Source: Croceibacterium sp. TMG7-5b_MA50
Lineage (GTDB): Bacteria; Pseudomonadota; Alphaproteobacteria; Sphingomonadales; Sphingomonadaceae
DNA: 64,000 nucleotides
Assembly: GCF_039830145.1 (NCBI RefSeq)
Contig: NZ_CP156082.1
Location: forward strand, 1,196,001-1,260,000
Reading direction: 5' to 3'
Positions 63,706 to 64,000 of the stretch are shown piece by piece. Below the pieces are notes generated by a model. That model saw only the letters and a list, made by a program, of their open reading frames with translations, was not told the origin of the DNA and did not search any database. Each line of letters opens with the position of its first letter. The stretch's first letter is position 1. Made by a program: the position numbers and the translations under genes.

Positions 63706-64000
63706 TTAGCGGGAGACGCGCAGAACACGGGCGGTGCGGGCATCGACATCGACCCAGATCACCTGCCCATCGCGAATGAACTTCAGCCGGTAAGCTGTGG
63801 CAACGCCGTCATATTCGAAGCCGAGATATTCATCCCCGCGCATCTGCGGGATGATCCGCCGCTCGATCTCGCGCACGGACATCACCCGGCCTGCCTGCAT
63901 ATGGGTCCGGGCGCTACGCTGGTCTTCCCGCGACTGCGCCGCAGCACCGTTGGGCACGGATGTGACGAGGGCGGCGGCGAGCAGAACAAGGGCTGGGCGC
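63706..64000 (-). CDS. PepSY-domain periplasmic protein (5' end cut by window edge)
   Basis: The frame is open to the right edge. The visible 98 codons include the end of a signal peptide (RPALVLLAAALVTS, then AAAQ) and a PepSY-like domain (SVREIERRIIPQMRGDEYLG; YRLKFIRDGQVIWVDVDART). A GTG at 63957 is inside the apparent signal peptide, so the true start is beyond 64000. It precedes the PhoP/PhoQ-like genes on the same strand, a common grouping in which the PepSY protein may modulate the kinase. Confidence 0.82.
   Translation of the reverse strand, partial: RPALVLLAAALVTSVPNGAAAQSREDQRSARTHMQAGRVMSVREIERRIIPQMRGDEYLGFEYDGVATAYRLKFIRDGQVIWVDVDARTARVLRVSR

Overview
The window is GC-rich chromosomal DNA that reads as a member of the Alphaproteobacteria, most likely Sphingomonadales. 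This rests on gene content: several large TonB-dependent receptors, a chromosomal virB cluster beside ppk/ppx, an aroQ-accB-accC block and carboxynorspermidine-type polyamine genes. It is an inference from protein recognition, not from a marker-gene phylogeny. Genes are tightly packed, many with 1-4 nt overlaps. No rRNA, CRISPR array, transposase or integrase was seen.

1-24326 is a carbohydrate locus. After the tail of a CCA-adding enzyme and a secreted repeat protein come a lactonase-like amidohydrolase, a DUF4450 glycosidase, a large TonB-dependent receptor and a divergent PL10 pectate lyase. A minus-strand operon follows (IclR regulator, 2-keto-3-deoxy-L-fuconate dehydrogenase-like SDR, six-hairpin glycosidase-like protein, PL22 oligogalacturonate lyase, GH105-DUF4861 fusion). 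Divergent from it is a plus-strand operon (L-fuconate dehydratase, L-fucose dehydrogenase-like SDR, FucP symporter, GH106-like enzyme). The interval between the two operons holds a 15-bp palindrome that closely resembles the classical IclR operator. Together these look like a pectin utilisation locus joined to non-phosphorylated L-fucose catabolism. The last cleavage step to pyruvate and lactate, and an obvious fucosidase, are not in the window.

24327-33855 is mostly housekeeping: a GTA/phage-type holin, aroQ, accB-accC, an Lrp-type regulator, two tRNAs (CAT, probably Ile2; Pro-TGG), an AraC regulator with a divergent SDR, a carboxynorspermidine synthase/lipoprotein/decarboxylase operon, and a threonine dehydratase-like gene. 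33856-34228 is non-coding and carries two strong palindromes.

34229-44049 holds an otsB-GH15-otsA trehalose operon with every junction overlapping, a response regulator with a degenerate receiver, and a TonB receptor/parallel-beta-type lipoprotein pair divergent from a small TPR protein. 44163-52086 is a compact type IV secretion cluster (virB1,2,3,4,6,9,10,11) with no recognisable virB5, virB7, virB8, virD4 or relaxase. It is followed by ppk-ppx.

55925-64000 contains a small secreted protein, a minus-strand trio (SnoaL-like protein, TonB receptor, alpha/beta hydrolase without its nucleophilic serine), a divergent MetE-like zinc enzyme with its own IclR regulator, and a PepSY/PhoP-like/PhoQ-like signalling operon that runs off the right edge.
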